Shown piece by piece: positions 1 through 8,166 of a stretch of DNA of 64,000 nt. The stretch is from Roseivirga pacifica. GTDB lineage: Bacteria; Bacteroidota; Bacteroidia; Cytophagales; Cyclobacteriaceae. The translations under genes were made by a program, and so were the position numbers. The stretch covers positions 1,805,501-1,869,500 of the forward strand of contig NZ_FOIR01000001.1 in NCBI RefSeq assembly GCF_900111145.1, read 5' to 3'. Each line of letters opens with the position of its first letter. The stretch's first letter is position 1. The notes under the pieces are model-generated. The model did no database searches, had not been told where the DNA came from, and was given only the letters and a program-made list of their open reading frames with translations.

Positions 1-639
1 GTAGGTATTGTGGCTAATCAGCGTATTGTGGTTAAGTCCAAAAAAGGAGAAATGCAGATGGGCGGAGTGATTTATTCTGACTCTGCAGATAAATCGGCTC
101 GCTTTATAATGAATTGCAACCAACGTAAAATACCACTGGTATTCCTTCAGGATGTTAGCGGATTTATGGTAGGCAGTCGTGCCGAACATGGCGGAATTAT
201 TAAAGATGGCGCCAAAATGGTAAATGCTATGGCCAATTCTGTGGTGCCAAAATTCACCATTATTACGGGTAATTCTTATGGAGCAGGCAATTATGCCATG
301 TGTGGCAAGGCTTATGATCCAAGATTGATTTATGCTTGGCCAACAGCCAAACTTGCTGTAATGAGTGGAGCTTCAGCAGCAAAAACTTTGTTGCAGATTA
401 AAGTGAGCTCATTGAAAGCGCAAGGCAAAGAAATAACAGAAGAAGACAAAGAGAAATTGCTCGAAGAAATCACCGAGCGCTATAACGAACAATTGAGCCC
501 TTACTATGCGGCTTCGCGCCTTTGGGTCGATGGAATTATCGATCCCGCAAAAACCCGAGAGGTAATCTCAAAAGGCATTGAAGCGGCTAATCACGCACCT
601 ATTACGGAGCAGTTTAATGTGGGGGTTATTCAAACTTAA
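1..639 (+). CDS. Acyl-CoA carboxylase carboxyltransferase (beta) subunit, 3' part
   Basis: The reading frame is open from base 1 and has no credible start inside the window, so this is the C-terminal 212 residues of a gene that begins upstream. It matches the C-terminal half of biotin-dependent carboxyltransferases, which move carboxyl from biotin to an acyl-CoA. Visible family blocks are VGIVANQ at the left edge, FLQDVSGFMVG, GIIKDGAKMVNA, GNSYGAGNYAMCGKAYDPR and AVMSG. The YGAGNYAMCG block resembles methylcrotonyl-CoA carboxylase beta (leucine breakdown) more than propionyl-CoA carboxylase, but the substrate cannot be fixed from this fragment. The next gene starts 3 bases after the stop, suggesting co-transcription. 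Confidence 0.9.
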   Translation, partial: VGIVANQRIVVKSKKGEMQMGGVIYSDSADKSARFIMNCNQRKIPLVFLQDVSGFMVGSRAEHGGIIKDGAKMVNAMANSVVPKFTIITGNSYGAGNYAMCGKAYDPRLIYAWPTAKLAVMSGASAAKTLLQIKVSSLKAQGKEITEEDKEKLLEEITERYNEQLSPYYAASRLWVDGIIDPAKTREVISKGIEAANHAPITEQFNVGVIQT

Positions 640-642
640 TGA

Positions 643-1497
643 ATGGTAGAAGAGAATTTAAGCAACAAAGAGTTGAAGGCATTAGTGTCTTTGCTCGATG
701 ACGAGGATGTAGAGGTTGTTGAACATGTGGAGGGGAAAATCAAGTCACTGGGCACTTATGTAATTCCTTATCTGGAGTTTGAATGGGAGAACAGTTTTAA
801 CCCAACCGTGCAAAAACGAATTGAAGAGTTAGTACATACACTTCAATTCGAATTGCTAAAAGGCAAGCTAAGCGAATGGAGAAATAGCCCCAAGACGGAT
901 TTACTTGAGGGGATGTGGCTGGTGAATACCTATCAGTACCCTGATATTGAATTGGATACCTTGAGAAAGGAGTTGGAGCAAATTTACTATGAGGCTTGGC
1001 TTGAATTTAAAACTGATATTCACCCTGTTGATCAGGTTAAGATTATCAACTCTGTACTCTTTAGTAAACTGCACTTCGGAGCGAACACCAAGAATTTTCA
1101 TTCTCCTGGTAATTCCATGTTAAGTGTAGTGCTCCAAACCAAAAAAGGGAATCCGATTTCGTTATGCATTATTTACATGCTGGTTGCTCAAAAACTTAAA
1201 ATGCCAGTTTATGGCGTTAATCTGCCCAACCTGTTCGTAATGACTTATAAGAATGACGATGCCCAGTTTTACATCAATGCTTTCAACCGTGGCTTAGTTT
1301 TCTCCAAAAAGGAAATTGACGAATACATCGACAATTTAAAACTTCCGAAAAACGATAAATACTACGAGCCTTGTACCTCGGTAGATATTGTGGCTCGAGT
1401 GCTGCGCAACTTAATGAGCGCGCACGAGAAATTAGGCCATACCGAAAAGGTAGAAGAGGTTAAGGAGTTGTTGCAGATTGTGGCGACAAAAGAATAG
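643..1497 (+). CDS. SirB1-like transglutaminase-fold protein
   Basis: A 284-residue protein. The central part (about residues 143-200) has the SirB1/Transglut_core2 pattern: HFGANTKNFHSPGNS, then VLQTKKGNPISLCIIYML, then a LKMPVYGVNLPNLFV block. These proteins have a transglutaminase-like fold, often without a proven enzyme activity. The N-terminal 120 residues are helical and charged, and the C-terminal part is probably helical too. The ATG lies 3 bases after the carboxyltransferase stop, so the two genes are probably one operon. It faces the phosphopantetheinyl transferase gene tail-to-tail with a 2-base gap. The biochemical role is unknown. Confidence 0.8.
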   Translation: MVEENLSNKELKALVSLLDDEDVEVVEHVEGKIKSLGTYVIPYLEFEWENSFNPTVQKRIEELVHTLQFELLKGKLSEWRNSPKTDLLEGMWLVNTYQYPDIELDTLRKELEQIYYEAWLEFKTDIHPVDQVKIINSVLFSKLHFGANTKNFHSPGNSMLSVVLQTKKGNPISLCIIYMLVAQKLKMPVYGVNLPNLFVMTYKNDDAQFYINAFNRGLVFSKKEIDEYIDNLKLPKNDKYYEPCTSVDIVARVLRNLMSAHEKLGHTEKVEEVKELLQIVATKE

Positions 1498-1499
1498 GG

Positions 1500-2120
1500 C
1501 TAAAAAGCGCAACAAATATGAAGCGGAGATTGGTAGTCAAAGTAAAGACTAAAAGTCTCCGTTTTGTTTTGCTCAATTATTTGGCCTGAAGTAATGTGCT
1601 TTAGGCTAGGTTCTTCAATTACCAATTGGTCTGCAAAGATTAGTTGCGTGCGGCCATGGAGTTTGTATAGTGCTTCTTTACCGCCCCAAACCTGTGTGAG
1701 CTTGGAAGTATCTGTGCCTGCCCAGGTTTCGTTCTCATTCAAAAATTTTCTCGAAATACGCTGAATTTGTGGGCGTTCAATTTCAATATCTATTCCGATT
1801 GGTCCCTGGTGGTTAATTGCCGCTGCTCCAAAACCGTTGGCATGCGACATGGAAACCCCAATGCATGGGTCGGTTAAGTGCGGCTTGCCGAACTGGTCTT
1901 TCTCCAGCCAAAACTGTCCAAATGGGTTAAGCAACTGCTTCAAGGCGTTTCGGGCAGCTAGCCATTCCAACCGTTTTGAGGCCACTTTAACACGGTCAAA
2001 GTCTGCAAACTCAGTTTCATTCAACTCCAAAAATGCTAATAAGGCTTCTTCAGTCTCGTCTATTTTCCAAATGCATATGGAAACTTGCGGTGAAATAGGC
2101 TGTTCTTGGATTATTGGCAT
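1500..2120 (-). CDS. 4'-phosphopantetheinyl transferase (Sfp type)
   Basis: This 206-residue enzyme should transfer the phosphopantetheine arm of CoA to a carrier-protein serine, activating acyl or peptidyl carrier proteins. The family motifs are clear: SMSHA at residues 90-94, GIDIE at 109-113 (acidic magnesium ligands D111 and E113) and WGGKEALYK at 145-153. Its length fits the Sfp/HetI class rather than the short AcpS type. It is transcribed away from the WD40 gene across a 71-base gap that must hold both promoters. No polyketide or peptide synthetase is in the window, so its target may simply be the fatty-acid carrier protein. Confidence 0.9.
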   Translation of the reverse strand: MPIIQEQPISPQVSICIWKIDETEEALLAFLELNETEFADFDRVKVASKRLEWLAARNALKQLLNPFGQFWLEKDQFGKPHLTDPCIGVSMSHANGFGAAAINHQGPIGIDIEIERPQIQRISRKFLNENETWAGTDTSKLTQVWGGKEALYKLHGRTQLIFADQLVIEEPSLKHITSGQIIEQNKTETFSLYFDYQSPLHICCAF

Positions 2121-2191
2121 GAATTTCTTCGTGTTTGCAGGGTGCTATGCTTAGCTTTGTGCTGCGCTTTCAAGATAGTGCTTTTAAACCG

Positions 2192-3112
2192 ATGACTAAA
2201 GTCGAAATACATAAAGTGAATACCCTTGCCGGTCATCAGGACTGCGTCTATACCGTTGAGTCGGGCCCAGAGCCGCACCTGTTCTTTTCTGCTGGGGGCG
2301 ATGGTGTAGTGGCACAATGGGATTTGAATGATTTGGAGAGTGGACGAATGCTCGCCAAACTCGATAGCTCGGTTTATGCTTTATGCTATTACGCTGAAAG
2401 AAACGTACTTATTATAGGTCAAAACTTTGATGGTATTCACCTTATCGATTTAAACGAGCGAAAGCAAGTAGGCTCTATTAACTTGGGGAGTTCTGCCATA
2501 TTCGATGTCAAAGTACTGCGTGATAGAATATTTGTGGCTTTGGCAAATGGCGAGGTGCACATACTGGATATCACTACGCTCAAAACAATCGAAGTCCTCA
2601 GTTATTCCGATAAAAGTGCCCGCTCTATTAGTTTCTCAACGCTAAACGGACATTTGGCGGTTGGGTATAGCGATAACATGGTTCGCATATTCAACCTCAA
2701 GGATTTTAGCCTATTACACGAAATTGAAGCGCACAAAATATCCGTTTTTACGGTACGTTATACACCAGGTGAACGTTACCTGATTAGCGGAAGTCGCGAT
2801 GCACACCTGAAAATATGGGATGTACAACAAGATTATACATTGAAAGAGTCTGTTGTCGCTCACATGTACGCAATTAACCATCTGGATTTTAGTGCTGATG
2901 GGAAACATTTCGTAACTTGTAGCATGGATAAGTCGATAAAGGTCTGGGACGCTGAGACTTTCCAACTGCTGAAGGTGATTGACAAAGCCCGACATGCAGG
3001 CCACGGCACTTCGGTAAACAAGCTGCTTTGGACCGACCACAACAACCTATTAGTGTCGGCTAGTGACGACCGCAGTATATCAATCTGGGATATAACCTTT
3101 AATCTATCTTAA
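2192..3112 (+). CDS. WD40 repeat protein
   Basis: About 306 residues of WD40 beta-propeller. Repeats end in characteristic blades: VAQWDLND, IRIFNL-like VRIFNLKD, LKIWDVQ, IKVWDAE and ISIWDI, preceded by GH or AH dipeptides. That gives about seven blades and a single closed propeller with no other domain and no signal peptide, so a cytoplasmic scaffold is expected. An upstream in-frame ATG at 2135 exists, but the 19 extra residues do not look like a WD40 start, and MTKVEIHKVNTLAGH at 2192 does. The DivIVA-domain gene follows 2 bases after the stop, so the two are likely co-expressed. The partner is unknown. Confidence 0.85.
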   Translation: MTKVEIHKVNTLAGHQDCVYTVESGPEPHLFFSAGGDGVVAQWDLNDLESGRMLAKLDSSVYALCYYAERNVLIIGQNFDGIHLIDLNERKQVGSINLGSSAIFDVKVLRDRIFVALANGEVHILDITTLKTIEVLSYSDKSARSISFSTLNGHLAVGYSDNMVRIFNLKDFSLLHEIEAHKISVFTVRYTPGERYLISGSRDAHLKIWDVQQDYTLKESVVAHMYAINHLDFSADGKHFVTCSMDKSIKVWDAETFQLLKVIDKARHAGHGTSVNKLLWTDHNNLLVSASDDRSISIWDITFNLS

Positions 3113-3114
3113 GA

Positions 3115-3960
3115 ATGAACATTACTCCTTTAGAAATAAGGCAAAAAGAATTTGAGAAAGCCTTTCGTGGTTACGATAAAGACGAAGTGAAAGCTTTCCT
3201 AAACTCGCTATCAATAGAGTGGGAGCGATTAAACGAGCTGAGTAAAGAGCTTAAATACAAGCTTGAGGCTTCTGAAAAAGAAGTTCAAAAGCTTCGCGAA
3301 GTGGAAAACTCACTTTTCAAAACGCTTAAAACAGCAGAAGATACTGGTGCGAATATGATTGAGCAGGCTACTAAAACAGCCGAGCTGCATATGCGCGAAA
3401 CCGAAATGCGTGCCGATGCACTAATGTCTGAAGCCAAAAACCGAGCAAAAAATATCATTGAAGATGCGGAGTCTAAAGCCCGTATAATAATCGATGATAT
3501 GGAAGACGAAATTCGTCAGCTAGAGCAAGTTTTCCGTAGCATGGATGCCAACAAAGTATCACTCATGTCTGACTTAAAGATGTTGGCGGAAGATATTCTG
3601 ACAAAACTTGGTCGACATGAGGAGTTTCCTGCAGATATAAAGCCTCACATTAAGAAGGCCAAGGAGCTAAGCCGAGAGGTGAACGATAACCATTCAAAGC
3701 CGGTTGATGTCGATCAGATCATTGCAGATAATGAGCATCGCCAAGCTGAAGAAAGCATCTCTGAGATGGTTGAAGATACAGATGACCTAGATGATATTGC
3801 ACCGATTGATGAGTTGAGCGATGTGGTTGAAGAAAAGCCGGAGCCGCTAATGCCGGAGGTGCAAGATGAGGCAGCCAAAGAAAAAGAACCAAAGCAAAAG
3901 GTAGCCACTCAGCAAGATGAAGAAGAGAACAAAGGTTCTTTCTTTGATCAGTTCGACTAA
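3115..3960 (+). CDS. DivIVA-domain coiled-coil protein
   Basis: A 281-residue protein opening with the DivIVA/GpsB signature: MNITPLEIRQKEFEKAFRGY followed by DKDEVKAFL (residues 1-30). DivIVA proteins bind curved membrane and organise division or polar growth in Gram-positives; the function in Bacteroidota is less clear. Residues about 30-150 are a long charged coiled coil. The C-terminal 90 residues are acidic and low in complexity and end in GSFFDQFD. Residues 75-130 hold the alanine/glutamate-rich helix common to membrane-proximal coiled coils. It sits directly after the WD40 gene and ahead of folB. Confidence 0.85.
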   Translation: MNITPLEIRQKEFEKAFRGYDKDEVKAFLNSLSIEWERLNELSKELKYKLEASEKEVQKLREVENSLFKTLKTAEDTGANMIEQATKTAELHMRETEMRADALMSEAKNRAKNIIEDAESKARIIIDDMEDEIRQLEQVFRSMDANKVSLMSDLKMLAEDILTKLGRHEEFPADIKPHIKKAKELSREVNDNHSKPVDVDQIIADNEHRQAEESISEMVEDTDDLDDIAPIDELSDVVEEKPEPLMPEVQDEAAKEKEPKQKVATQQDEEENKGSFFDQFD

Positions 3961-4041
3961 TACTTCTAAAGAGGTTGATTTTGGTAGCTTTACCAATCGA
4001 GTTTGGAGCTAAAGATTAAACTAGACAAGTTTCATACATTA

Positions 4042-4410
4042 ATGAACAAGGATATTGTATCACTGGAAGGCATAGAAATCTATGCCTTCCATGGTTTTTA
4101 CGAGGAAGAAAGAAAGATTGGTAACCAGTACGTAGTTGACGTGCATGTAACAACCAATTTTGAAAAGGCTGCTCAGGCTGATGAACTTTCTGGAACGGTT
4201 AACTACGAAACCATTTACGCTATTGTGAAGGAAGAAATGGCCATTCCTACCAAGCTGCTCGAACGGCTTGCCCAGCGAATGGTTGACCGTTTGTTCAATG
4301 CCTTTGATATTGTGGAGGAAATTCAAATCAGTGTGGCCAAACAGAACCCACCGATTGGTGGCGTGGCCAAACAGTCTAAAATTACTATGGTGCGAAGTAA
4401 GAATTCGTAA
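4042..4410 (+). CDS. folB: Dihydroneopterin aldolase
   Basis: FolB converts 7,8-dihydroneopterin to 6-hydroxymethyl-dihydropterin in folate synthesis. The 122-residue frame has the family landmarks: IEIYAFHGFYEEER near the N terminus, VNYETIY in the middle, LLERLAQ, and the KQNPPIGG loop carrying the catalytic lysine. A TTG start at 4003 would add 13 residues; the ATG at 4042 places MNKDIVSLEGI where other family members begin, so it is preferred. The length is typical. No other folate gene lies beside it. Confidence 0.9.
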   Translation: MNKDIVSLEGIEIYAFHGFYEEERKIGNQYVVDVHVTTNFEKAAQADELSGTVNYETIYAIVKEEMAIPTKLLERLAQRMVDRLFNAFDIVEEIQISVAKQNPPIGGVAKQSKITMVRSKNS

Positions 4411-4463
4411 CAGTCTCAGCAACCTCTTCCTAACCTCACTCGCTCATCACTTACCTACCTTCA

Positions 4464-6347
4464 ATGACTCCAGCCCAGTCGGAAATAGCCAAACTTAGCA
4501 ATCTGCTAAAGATTGAAAAAGATGAAGACTATGCGCAATATCAGCGCAAAATGCTCAATACTTCGCTCGATCAGCGGAAAAAGGAAGGCGTTACTTGGTA
4601 TCCTGTCGTAGTGGTTAACCGCTTTATCAGTACAGGAGAAAGGTTCACGCTGGAATTAGATAGAACTGCCAACATCGATCAGAATCACGCTTTTCAAACT
4701 GGTTCGGTGGTGAGCCTTTTTAGCAATCATGACGAAGAGGATACAGTGTCAGCGGTGGTGAGTTTTGTTCGCAAAAACAAAATGCGCATCGTTTTAAACG
4801 GTGCCAACCTTCCTGACTGGCTGAACCAGGGTAGGCTGGGCGTAAACCTACTATTCGATGAAGGCACCTATCGTGAAATGGGTTTTGCGCTCAAAGATGT
4901 TTTAACAGCCGAGAAAGGTCGCTTGGCCGATTTGCGAGAGTTGTTTTATGGGGCCAAGCCGCTTGAATTCAAAAAAGGGTTTGAATATCAGTCGGTTCAT
5001 TTGAATGATGTGCAGAACCAGGCGCTCACTAAAGTTTTCAATGCGAAGGATATTGCCATTATTCATGGCCCTCCCGGTACCGGCAAAACCACCACGCTGG
5101 TTCATGCCATTAAAGAGGTGGTGAAAACGGAGAAGCAGGTGTTGGTAAGTGCGCAGTCCAACGCAGCGGTAGATTTGTTGGTGGAAAAGCTAGCAGAACA
5201 AGGTTTGAATGTGCTACGCATTGGTCACCCTGCCCGGTTAACACCAGAAGTTATTGAGAATAGTCTAGATGTAAAAATATGGCATCACCCATTTTTCAGA
5301 GAGTTGAAAGAGATTCGAAAGAAAGAGGAGGAGTACAAGCGAATGGCGCATCAGTATAAACGCAACTTTGGTAGGGAAGAGCGCTATCAACGCGATTTGC
5401 TGAAGAAGGAAGCCAGGCTTTATCGCGATGATGCCAAACGCATAGAACGACATATTACGGATGACCTGGTGGATCAGGCGCAAGTAATTGCTTGTACCTT
5501 GGTGGGTACCACGCACAGTTTGGTGAAAGACAGAGTTTTTAAAACCGTGTTTATCGATGAAGCATCACAGGCACTTGAGCCTGCTTGTTGGATTGCCATT
5601 CGCAAGGCTTATCACGTAGTGATGGCGGGCGACCATATGCAGCTTCCTCCAACCGTAAAATCATTAAAGGCGGGAAAGGAAGGCCTTGAAAACACACTCT
5701 TCGAAAAGGCGATGAAGCTACCTGATGCTTCTGTAATGCTAGAGACTCAGTACCGAATGCACCCTCACATTATGCAGTTCTCTAGTGATAATTTCTATCG
5801 AGGTGGGCTGAAAGCAGCAGAAGAGGTAATGTTAAGGGAAAGAGGCAATTCCATTGAACACTTTGCTTTTATCGATACTGCTGGCTGCGGTTTTGCCGAA
5901 AAAGTGAAAAAGGAAACACTCAGTACTTTCAACGAGGATGAAGCCGGACTGCTTTTAAAACATCTGGCTGAAAACTTGCCAGAAGACCGGCAAACAGTTG
6001 GAATAATAGCACCTTATAAAGCACAGGTAGAGAAAGTCACTGATCTACTAAAAGTAGAGGCAGCTTTTGATACGGTGCGAGAACAAATTACGGTAAACTC
6101 TGTGGATGCATTTCAAGGGCAGGAGCGTGACATCATGTACATCAGTCTAACTCGTAGTAACGACAAAGGTGAAATCGGTTTTTTGAAGGAATACCGAAGA
6201 ATGAATGTAGCGATGACCCGCGCCAAAACCCGCTTGGTAATCATTGGCGATTCAGCCACACTCGGCAAAGACAGCTTCTTCAATAATGTGATTGACTACG
6301 CCCAAAAAATAGGCGGTTACCACAGTGCTTTTGAGTTTTTATATTGA
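4464..6347 (+). CDS. UPF1/IGHMBP2-type superfamily 1 helicase
   Basis: This 627-residue protein is a superfamily 1B-type helicase. Walker A is GPPGTGKTT at residues 202-210, the Walker B/motif II is DEASQ at about 365-369, motif III is GDHMQLPPT near 389, ETQYRMHP is motif IV-like, and [10 protein letters not shown] with MNVAMTRAK mark motifs V-VI. The N-terminal 190 residues include a beta-barrel segment as in IGHMBP2. Insertions between motifs Ia and II are lysine and arginine rich, consistent with nucleic-acid contacts. Bacterial relatives are widespread but poorly studied; RNA or DNA unwinding is inferred. The gene stands alone, 53 bases after folB. Confidence 0.9.
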   Translation: MTPAQSEIAKLSNLLKIEKDEDYAQYQRKMLNTSLDQRKKEGVTWYPVVVVNRFISTGERFTLELDRTANIDQNHAFQTGSVVSLFSNHDEEDTVSAVVSFVRKNKMRIVLNGANLPDWLNQGRLGVNLLFDEGTYREMGFALKDVLTAEKGRLADLRELFYGAKPLEFKKGFEYQSVHLNDVQNQALTKVFNAKDIAIIHGPPGTGKTTTLVHAIKEVVKTEKQVLVSAQSNAAVDLLVEKLAEQGLNVLRIGHPARLTPEVIENSLDVKIWHHPFFRELKEIRKKEEEYKRMAHQYKRNFGREERYQRDLLKKEARLYRDDAKRIERHITDDLVDQAQVIACTLVGTTHSLVKDRVFKTVFIDEASQALEPACWIAIRKAYHVVMAGDHMQLPPTVKSLKAGKEGLENTLFEKAMKLPDASVMLETQYRMHPHIMQFSSDNFYRGGLKAAEEVMLRERGNSIEHFAFIDTAGCGFAEKVKKETLSTFNEDEAGLLLKHLAENLPEDRQTVGIIAPYKAQVEKVTDLLKVEAAFDTVREQITVNSVDAFQGQERDIMYISLTRSNDKGEIGFLKEYRRMNVAMTRAKTRLVIIGDSATLGKDSFFNNVIDYAQKIGGYHSAFEFLY

Positions 6348-6391
6348 GCATCGCAGATGCGCTTTTCCATAGTCCTCGTTGCAAACGAGGA
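6348..6391. repeat. REP-like double hairpin
   Basis: Starting one base after the helicase stop are two small palindromes. GCATC-GCA-GATGC lies at 6348-6360, and TCCTCGTT-GCA-AACGAGGA at 6373-6391. The second 8-base arm pair recurs exactly at 27716-27734 with a different loop. The repeat without a T-tract, in an intergenic site between convergent genes, suits a repetitive extragenic palindrome of the kind mobilised by RAYT transposases, though no RAYT gene is in the window. Confidence 0.6.
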
Positions 6392-6408
6392 TGTATGGGA
6401 GGTTTAGC

Positions 6409-6618
6409 CTAAACCAAAAACCAGTGTATATATCCACATTTATCGCAAACTAGGCACTCAGCGGATGTGTTGAGCCAATCTGCACCAAGAAAGCTAGCGA
6501 GTGATGTGTTTAGTTGAGCAGATCGTTGGTCAAACTTGTCATGCTGACATACCGTGCACTTGAACTTCTCTTTATTGACCTCGTACGATTTACTTTTCTT
6601 TTTTGAAAATAGTCCCAT
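6409..6618 (-). CDS. Small zinc-ribbon-like protein
   Basis: A 69-residue protein with cysteine pairs C21-x2-C24 and C55-x2-C58-x2-C61, the spacing expected for one zinc ribbon. The start is basic (MGLFSKKKSKS). The sequence between the pairs, LNTSLASFLGADWLN, is hydrophobic and may pack on the ribbon. Small conserved proteins of this shape are common in Bacteroidota and have no assigned role. It lies between the helicase and the ATP-grasp gene and is transcribed with the latter, 12 bases downstream of it. Confidence 0.7.
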   Translation of the reverse strand: MGLFSKKKSKSYEVNKEKFKCTVCQHDKFDQRSAQLNTSLASFLGADWLNTSAECLVCDKCGYIHWFLV

Positions 6619-6630
6619 ATCCTGTGTTTG

Positions 6631-7515
6631 CTATAATTTAATACTTGCCGCCAAAACATCTGCAGCCTCAGGTTTCATTCGGAACCATAATTCTGGCTCA
6701 ATTAGCTCCATTTCTATTACGGCTAATTCATCGTTATTGTCACGAATTACGTCTACACGAGCGTAAAAAGGTTGCGGTGAACAAGCGGCTACGGCCTTTT
6801 CGGCAAAGGCAATTTCTTCTTTGTTTGGAGTGTATTCATGTACTGTTCCACCAAAGTCATCTTGCACGCGAAAATCTCCTGGCTTGGCTACTTTAAGCAC
6901 AGCATGTGTAAATTGTCCACCCATTACCATTAATGATACCTCACCTTTTTCTACCACATTTTTCTGAAAAGGCTGAAGCATAAATGCTTCCTCAGCTATT
7001 AGCTGTTGAAAAGTGGCTTCATGTTCACCAGTGTTATTTTGGTTGAGCTTGTATGTGTGGCGCGCAGCACCAGAAATGCATGGCTTTAGAATACAGTCAT
7101 TCCAGCCTGTTTCTTTTAGTAAGTCTGCTAAAGTGGTTTGGGTACCACGCTCTAGGTAAAGCGTTTCAGGAATGTTTACACCCTTTTTCTTTAAGCCGCC
7201 TAAATAATGCTTGTCCATATTCCATTGAATGGTTGAAAACGGATTGATCATTTGAGTGACTTTACTGGTGTTCTCTAGCCAAGCTTTCCATTCAGCATAT
7301 CTATCGAAATAATCCCACGTAGTGCGAAAAAGTACTGCTTTTGTTTTTGACCAGTCAAATTCTGGATCACTCCAACTCTTTCTGGTTACCTTGAATCCTT
7401 TGTTTTCAAGTGCGGTTTTCACTAAACCATCCTCTTTTAAAATGTTGCTTACATACCAATCGGGGTTTTGTGGATTAACGTAACGGTCGTCTGTTAGTAT
7501 GGTGATGTCGTTCAT
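6631..7515 (-). CDS. ATP-grasp domain ligase
   Basis: A 294-residue protein with the layout of RimK/glutathione-synthetase-like ATP-grasp enzymes, which join a carboxylate to an amine through an acylphosphate. Landmarks are FRTTWDYFDRYAEW near residue 70, NPFSTIQWNMDKHYL, the ATP-binding CILKPCISGAARHT strand, FMLQPFQ, GEVSLMVMGGQF, and the C-terminal YARVDVIRD ... VIEMELIEPELWF metal-binding block. It resembles the subgroup that contains DcsG of cycloserine synthesis. A TTG start at 7539 is possible; the ATG at 7515 fits better. Divergent from the beta-hydroxylase gene, 75 bases away. The substrate is unknown. Confidence 0.85.
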   Translation of the reverse strand: MNDITILTDDRYVNPQNPDWYVSNILKEDGLVKTALENKGFKVTRKSWSDPEFDWSKTKAVLFRTTWDYFDRYAEWKAWLENTSKVTQMINPFSTIQWNMDKHYLGGLKKKGVNIPETLYLERGTQTTLADLLKETGWNDCILKPCISGAARHTYKLNQNNTGEHEATFQQLIAEEAFMLQPFQKNVVEKGEVSLMVMGGQFTHAVLKVAKPGDFRVQDDFGGTVHEYTPNKEEIAFAEKAVAACSPQPFYARVDVIRDNNDELAVIEMELIEPELWFRMKPEAADVLAASIKL

Positions 7516-7590
7516 GGCTATAGGTGAGAATTTTGTCAAATATAGTACTCAGCTTATGAATTTATAAGGTGCCTTCTTATCTTTTGGTAA

Positions 7591-8166
7591 ATGCACACAG
7601 ACAGAATAAAACTCCCATTTCAATTCGATGTTGAAAGACTTTTGGCAGACTTAAAAACTGCCGAAGCCAAAGTCGACTGGATTTCTCATTTTGTAAAGGA
7701 TAATTACGAAGGCGACTGGTCAGTAATACCACTAACGGCTCAAAAGGGGAGAGATCATCCTATTTTAATGGCTTCTGCTATACCGGGAGATAAGGACTTT
7801 ATTCCAACCCCTTTTTTAGAAGCTTGCCCTTACTTTCAGAAAGTAATAGACCGTTTCAAGACTAAATATTGCTCTATTAGGCTAATGAAGTTAGCGGCCG
7901 GTTCTGAGATTAAGGAGCACAAGGACTTTGATTTAGATTTAGATGAAGTTAGGCTGCATATTCCGCTCATTACACATGCTGATGTGGCGTTTTATGTAAA
8001 TAATGATCGTGTAAATATGGAGTCAGGGGAATGTTGGTACTTGAGGCTATCTGACCCGCACAGGGTGGTAAATAATAGCCAAATTGATCGGGTTCATTTG
8101 GTGATGGATTTTGAATTGAATGATTGGTTAAGAGAGCTGATGACAATTAATCAGGTTTCAGAATAA
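7591..8166 (+). CDS. Aspartyl/asparaginyl beta-hydroxylase-family dioxygenase
   Basis: A 191-residue iron(II)/2-oxoglutarate dioxygenase. Iron ligands H110 and D112 (in KEHKD) and H157 (in DPHRVVNNS), plus the 2-oxoglutarate arginine R167 (in DRVHLVMD), are all present, along with RLHIPLITH and GECWYLRL. Family members hydroxylate Asp/Asn side chains in proteins or free amino acids such as proline. No signal peptide is seen, so it is cytoplasmic. It is divergent from the ATP-grasp gene, and its last 20 bases overlap the end of the convergent carbamoyltransferase gene. The substrate is not known. Confidence 0.88.
   Translation: MHTDRIKLPFQFDVERLLADLKTAEAKVDWISHFVKDNYEGDWSVIPLTAQKGRDHPILMASAIPGDKDFIPTPFLEACPYFQKVIDRFKTKYCSIRLMKLAAGSEIKEHKDFDLDLDEVRLHIPLITHADVAFYVNNDRVNMESGECWYLRLSDPHRVVNNSQIDRVHLVMDFELNDWLRELMTINQVSE

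Noticed and set aside
2135-2191. Extended N terminus of the WD40 protein
   Set aside because: The extra 19 residues lack WD40 character; MTKVEIHK at 2192 fits.
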